Below are positions 60,249-64,000 of a DNA stretch of 64,000 nt, piece after piece. Made by a program: the position numbers and the translations under genes. The notes under the pieces are model-generated. The model was not told the DNA's origin. It ran no database searches and saw only the letters and a list, made by a program, of their open reading frames with translations. The stretch is from an uncultured bacterium (GTDB lineage: Bacteria; Cyanobacteriota; Vampirovibrionia; Gastranaerophilales; Gastranaerophilaceae), in NCBI GenBank assembly GCA_902780525.1, contig CACZFL010000002.1, forward strand, positions 86,792-150,791, written 5' to 3'. The first letter of the stretch is position 1; every line of letters starts with the position of its first letter.

Positions 60249-61349
60249 TTATTTATATTCCGTTATTGTTCTATCTACCATTTTTTGTACTGAGAATTCT
60301 TCTTCAAAAATCTTTCTGCTGTTTTTCCCAAGAGTTGCTATTTCTTCCCTTTTATCCCAAATTGCCTTAATCTGTTTTCTGCAATCCATAATGTTTTGTC
60401 GTTTAACAAGATATCCGTTATCTTTTACACATTCTCTATTTCCGCCCACATCAGAAACTAAAATGGGCAAGCCTGCTCTCATTGCTTCAATTATTCCGAT
60501 TGGCAAACCCTCCCAGTTTGAGATGAGTGCGTAAACATCATAATTTCTTAAAATCGGTGTAACATCTGATATTTCGCCTCTGTATTGAATATTGTCATCA
60601 TTTTGATTTTTTATACAGTTCAAAACTTTATTCAATTCCTGTCCATAGCCATATAAATCAAGTTTTATGTTATAACCCTCTTTGACGAGTTCGTGTACTG
60701 CAAAAATCAATGTATAAGGGTCTTTTTGCTTGCAAAAACGTGAAATCATAACGATTTTGAGTTCATCTTTTGAAAACTCTGTTTTTTTATATTCTTCTGG
60801 AATATCAGAGATACCATTATGAATTGTTATCATTTTGTCTTGGTATACTGGCAATGCTTTGATTCCGATTTGTCTGTCATATTCAGAAACGCAAATAATT
60901 TTTTTATAAACTTTGCATATAAATAGTTCTAAAACTTTATAGAAAACTTGTTTCCATAAAGTAATTCCATTTGTAAACGGCCAACCGTGAACAGTATAAA
61001 TAGTTGGTGTTTTTGTAATAGCACCACAAATAGCACCAACTATTCCTCCTGTAGTTGCATTACAATGGATCAAATCTGGTTCAATTTGTTTTATAAGTTT
61101 TAATGTTTGTATATTAGACTTTATATGCTGAAAAATATTAAAAATATTGTTTGTCATTGGAACAAAAAATATTTGTTCTTTAGAAACCCCTATTTTTTCT
61201 AATTCTCCAGATAAATAACCAGGTGTTGCCATGATAAAATACGGAACAATATTTAATGGGAGTTCTTTTGCTATTTCGTGTAAATACTTTTGAATCCCAC
61301 CTAAATCAGATTTAGTGACGATATACAATATTTTTTGTTTATTTTCCAT
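60249..61349 (-). CDS. Glycosyltransferase, GT4 family (second)
   Basis: N-terminal KILYIVTKSDLGGIQKYLHEIAKEL (the GGxxK-type acceptor loop), middle HCNATTGGIVGAICGAITKTP, C-terminal NWEGLPIGIIEAMRAGLPIL with the GT4 glutamates. Start at ATG 61349, inside the galE end and preceded by GGGAG; the galE stop (TAA) overlaps by 11 nt. Adds a sugar to the lipid-linked intermediate; sugar unknown. Confidence 0.88.
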   Translation of the reverse strand: MENKQKILYIVTKSDLGGIQKYLHEIAKELPLNIVPYFIMATPGYLSGELEKIGVSKEQIFFVPMTNNIFNIFQHIKSNIQTLKLIKQIEPDLIHCNATTGGIVGAICGAITKTPTIYTVHGWPFTNGITLWKQVFYKVLELFICKVYKKIICVSEYDRQIGIKALPVYQDKMITIHNGISDIPEEYKKTEFSKDELKIVMISRFCKQKDPYTLIFAVHELVKEGYNIKLDLYGYGQELNKVLNCIKNQNDDNIQYRGEISDVTPILRNYDVYALISNWEGLPIGIIEAMRAGLPILVSDVGGNRECVKDNGYLVKRQNIMDCRKQIKAIWDKREEIATLGKNSRKIFEEEFSVQKMVDRTITEYK

Positions 61350-62334
61350 TAGCACACTCCCATTGATAGGCAGTTTGAATACTTTGTTTTAAATCTTTTT
61401 TCGGTTGCCAGTTCAGAATTTGTTTTGCTTTGGAATTATCTGCAACTAAAATAGCGGGGTCGCCTTCTCTTTTAGGACAAATGTTTACATCAATTTTTTT
61501 GTTAGTAACTTCTTCACAAGCACTAAAAACTTCTTTTACGCTATTTCCGTCATTTGTTCCCAAATTAAAGAAGTTCGTTTTGCCGCCACTATTCAAATAA
61601 TCAAGAGCCAAAACGTGAGCTTCTGCTAAATCTTCAACATTTATATAATCTCGTATGCAGGTTCCGTCTTTTGTATCATAATCGGTTCCATACATCTCAA
61701 AAGTTTTCCCGTTGGAAAAAGTAGATTTTAGAATATTAGGAATTAAATGTGTTTCTGGTTCGTGCCATTCACCAACCCTTTTTTCACTATCAGCTCCTGC
61801 TACATTAAAATATCTAAGTCTTACCGAACATAAACCATATGCTTTATCGTAATCATCCATAATTTTTTCAATTATTAATTTTGTTTGTCCGTATGGATTT
61901 ATCGGATTTTGAGGATGTTTTTCATCAATAGGTGTATATTGTGGTTCTCCATAAGTAGCTGCAGTTGAAGAAAAAACAATTTTTTTAGCATTATTTTCAA
62001 GCATTACTTTTAAAAGGTTTATTGTTCCGCATACGTTATTTATATAGTATTTTTGTGGGTCTTTTACACTCTCTCCGACCTGTGAAAAAGCTGCAAAATG
62101 AATAACAGCATCTATATTTGTTTGTTTAAAAACAGTATTTAAATATGTAGAATGTAATAAATCTCCTTGATAAAAATTTACATTTCCATACTTTTTTAGA
62201 GTACTGATTGTTTCAATATGTCCTGTGGCAAGATTGTCAAAAACAACAACGTCATACCCTTGTTTTAATAAAGCAAGAACACAATGACTCCCTATATATC
62301 CTGCACCGCCTGTAACGAGAATTTTTTTTCCCAT
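61339..62334 (-). CDS. galE: UDP-glucose 4-epimerase
   Basis: Extended SDR enzyme. NAD motif GGAGYIGSH, then VIHFAAFSQVGESV, the SSTAATYGEP serine segment and catalytic YGQTK (Tyr and Lys). C-terminal LNWQPKKDLKQSIQ. Provides UDP-galactose for the glycan. Start overlaps the sugar transferase stop by 1 nt. Confidence 0.95.
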   Translation of the reverse strand: MGKKILVTGGAGYIGSHCVLALLKQGYDVVVFDNLATGHIETISTLKKYGNVNFYQGDLLHSTYLNTVFKQTNIDAVIHFAAFSQVGESVKDPQKYYINNVCGTINLLKVMLENNAKKIVFSSTAATYGEPQYTPIDEKHPQNPINPYGQTKLIIEKIMDDYDKAYGLCSVRLRYFNVAGADSEKRVGEWHEPETHLIPNILKSTFSNGKTFEMYGTDYDTKDGTCIRDYINVEDLAEAHVLALDYLNSGGKTNFFNLGTNDGNSVKEVFSACEEVTNKKIDVNICPKREGDPAILVADNSKAKQILNWQPKKDLKQSIQTAYQWECANGK

Positions 62335-63752
62335 TATTTATGCCTCCCTCCGCAAGCCAAGAAAACTGCTTTTACAAGAATTGCAATCTCCCACCATACA
62401 TTTCTGTGTTTGATGTAATAAATGTCATAAGCAATTCGTTCTTTTTCTTCGTCTGTTGAGTATGCAGCCTTCATATTAATATGTGCCCAGCCTGTCCAAC
62501 CTGCTTTTACAAGGTTTCGCATTCTATAAAAAGGAACATCTTTATCAAACACACTTGCAAACTTTTCCCACTCTGCTCTTGGACCCACAATAGACATTTC
62601 GCCTCTTAGGATGTTTACCATTTGAGGAATTTCGTCCAACTTAGCTTTTCTTATCCATTTGCAGAAAGGTATTGTTCTATCCGCTCCGTCATTAAGCATT
62701 TCAGCATTCTTCGGCACATAGTCATTCACGTACATTGTTCTAAGTTTATAGCACTCAAAAGTTTTTCCGTCTTGTCCGACACGGGTTTGTGAGAAGAACG
62801 GACTTGCTCCGTCTGTCAGTTTTACTCTTATTGCAATATAAGCAGTTATCGGCAATGTAACGATTAAAATAATCAGAGCCGAAATTATATCAAAAGTTCG
62901 CTTCTGAAAATCATACAAAAAAGTATTTTTTCTTGAAAAATCGCAACGAAAATCAACTGCATTTTTAAAGTCCATATAAAACTTACCTGTTACCATTTCA
63001 TAGAATTGTGGCATCAGGTACTCTTTTACACCTCTCGGAACTGCTGACATAAGTTGTGATGCGTAGGTAAAGATTACAATATCAGCTTCGGTTTTATTAA
63101 CAATGTTATAGATATCTCTGCCATCCTCAAACACAGGAACTTTGTCATCCATAATGAGTTCTTCCTGCTCGTTTTCAGCTTCCAATGCTCTTTCTTCTTC
63201 TTTTGTCAGATGAAAAACCTCTCTTGTCATCTCTAAGATTTTTTTTTCAATAGCATCGGTTCTGACTAAGCCTACAATCTCCATTCTTAAAGCAGGTTTA
63301 TTCATAATCTCATCAGCTAAAGCCTTTGCTCGTTCATTCACCCCAACAATAAGAATCTTTTTAACAGTCTTAAAATTAAAAAGGTAATAATGAAAACAAA
63401 ATCTATAAATGCACAAAGCAAGGTAAATTAGTAGAATATTTACCCCTAAGAATTTGATTAAAGTTGATTTATCCACGAAAAAGTATAAAAGAATTCCAAC
63501 GGGAATATGGGTAAAAATCATTCCCTCAAACATTCTGTAAAAGTTCCAAAACGTGGGGCGAAATTCACGTATGCGATAATTGCCTTTTAAAAATAGGGTG
63601 CCTAAACCTGCAATAACTACAAAGCTTATAGCTAGTAGTAAAATCTTTAAGTCAAAAGCAAAATAACTTCCTACAAAATACGTTGATAAGCATAAAATTA
63701 TCAAATCAAACAAAAACATTATCCAAATAGATTTTGATAAACTCTTTATCAT
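62334..63752 (-). CDS. Undecaprenyl-phosphate sugar phosphotransferase (WbaP/WcaJ-like)
   Basis: Four N-terminal membrane helices (about 8-105), a CoA-binding-like Rossmann region (about 125-250), a further helix at about 290 (DIISALIILIVTLPITAYIAI), and the PHPT catalytic domain: VKLTDGASPFFSQTRVGQDG, CYKLRTMYVND, KLDEIPQMVNILRGEMSIVGPRAEW. It starts the repeat unit by attaching a sugar-1-phosphate to undecaprenyl phosphate. An acidic insert near 205 (EEERALEAENEQEEL) is unusual. Contains a GGGGTAAATAT within its coding sequence. Confidence 0.92.
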   Translation of the reverse strand: MIKSLSKSIWIMFLFDLIILCLSTYFVGSYFAFDLKILLLAISFVVIAGLGTLFLKGNYRIREFRPTFWNFYRMFEGMIFTHIPVGILLYFFVDKSTLIKFLGVNILLIYLALCIYRFCFHYYLFNFKTVKKILIVGVNERAKALADEIMNKPALRMEIVGLVRTDAIEKKILEMTREVFHLTKEEERALEAENEQEELIMDDKVPVFEDGRDIYNIVNKTEADIVIFTYASQLMSAVPRGVKEYLMPQFYEMVTGKFYMDFKNAVDFRCDFSRKNTFLYDFQKRTFDIISALIILIVTLPITAYIAIRVKLTDGASPFFSQTRVGQDGKTFECYKLRTMYVNDYVPKNAEMLNDGADRTIPFCKWIRKAKLDEIPQMVNILRGEMSIVGPRAEWEKFASVFDKDVPFYRMRNLVKAGWTGWAHINMKAAYSTDEEKERIAYDIYYIKHRNVWWEIAILVKAVFLACGGRHK

Positions 63753-63769
63753 CTCTTCCTTTAACCTCT

Positions 63770-64000
63770 CTATAATTCCAAACCTTGTTTAAATCTTGCA
63801 CACAACGGTTCATGTACATCTATATAGTCCATTGCCTGTTCTGCAGTATTCTGGTTAAAGTACCACTGCAAGAAGAACAAATCGTGATACTTTTGAAAAT
63901 GGTGAAATCCAAAAGTTCTTCTCCAAGAATCAACTGACGTGTTATAAATATTCAGTTCCGCACAAACATCTTTAAAATTAACGTAATATGTATATCTAGA
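63770..64000 (-). CDS. Partial gene (C-terminal 76 residues), unknown function
   Basis: The frame is open from the window edge to TAG at 63770-63772. The visible part is rich in Phe, Tyr and His (SVDSWRRTFGFHHFQKYHDL, then a short EQAMDYIDVHEP). I do not recognise it. It is upstream of, and in line with, the polysaccharide genes, 17 nt before the sugar transferase start, so it may be part of that operon. Confidence 0.5.
   Translation of the reverse strand, partial: SRYTYYVNFKDVCAELNIYNTSVDSWRRTFGFHHFQKYHDLFFLQWYFNQNTAEQAMDYIDVHEPLCARFKQGLEL

Noticed and set aside
1..64000. CRISPR array or cas genes
   Set aside because: No regularly spaced repeats with unique spacers and no Cas-like protein were seen.
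1..64000. Riboswitches upstream of bioA, bioY, queD or the metal exporter
   Set aside because: The leaders are too short or show no recognisable conserved cores.

Overview
The window is an AT-rich bacterial chromosome segment. It most resembles a flagellated, Gram-negative-type gut bacterium of the Candidatus Gastranaerophilales / Vampirovibrionia (non-photosynthetic relatives of Cyanobacteria). This placement is an inference from four things: motAB and fliD together with a cyanobacterial-type LmeA/DUF2993 protein; TPR-glycosyltransferase proteins; several otherwise unrelated proteins that share a short hydrophobic-x-F-(N/K/G/R)-rich N-terminal motif; and the overall AT-rich codon use. No 16S rRNA is present, so it cannot be confirmed here.

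Layout. (1) 1-3.7 kb: two small orphan genes, then three DNA methyltransferases (one beta-class type III Mod-like, two D12-class adenine methylases) with no restriction enzyme in view. (2) 3.7-15.9 kb: mixed metabolic and unknown genes, including a ferredoxin-nitroreductase, a putative heavy-metal/manganese exporter next to a CoA-disulfide reductase/NADH oxidase, BioA, a metallophosphoesterase-like protein with altered active-site motifs, a hybrid-cluster-protein homologue without its cluster ligands, and a YhaM-like exoribonuclease. (3) 15.9-17.4 kb: a compact ECF stress module (anti-sigma, sigma, Spy/CnrX-like periplasmic protein) with a convincing self-type ECF promoter. (4) 17.4-24.6 kb: motAB, a TPR/GT9 protein and mutS. 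(5) 24.7-31.9 kb: a HEAT-like protein, then a tightly packed run (membrane protein, LmeA-like, GerMN, HicB-like, RimI, BioY), pgk and a uridine-kinase-like protein. (6) 31.9-44.9 kb: fliD, a TPR protein, mraY, hpf, two unknown proteins, then a housekeeping series on the minus strand (P-loop kinase, yidD, deoC, uppP, queD, metG, HAD, hom) with one divergent XRE regulator.

(7) 45.0-49.3 kb: tRNA-Lys(CUU) with a perfect 33-bp downstream duplication of its 3' end and three copies of its 5' end, followed by a Mu/Tn7-style transposition module. The module has a DDE transposase, an AAA+ ATPase, a protein carrying only the DNA-binding domain of a tyrosine recombinase, and a terminase-small-subunit-like HTH protein. 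A helically phased array of TTGCAC sites lies upstream of the transposase. This is the most unusual part of the window. (8) 49.3-64 kb: a large minus-strand surface-polysaccharide cluster: initiating sugar transferase, GalE, two GT4 enzymes, a GT8, two acyltransferases, a polymerase-like membrane protein, a pyruvyltransferase paired with an FrhB-type iron-sulfur protein, a Wzx flippase and a Wzz. Two decayed gene fragments (a LuxR-type response regulator and an acyltransferase) sit between it and the mobile module.

Together the genes describe a motile cell with a variable, probably transferred surface glycan locus next to a tRNA-associated integration hot spot. An 11-mer, GGGGTAAATAT, recurs at gene ends throughout and is not explained by any annotated feature.
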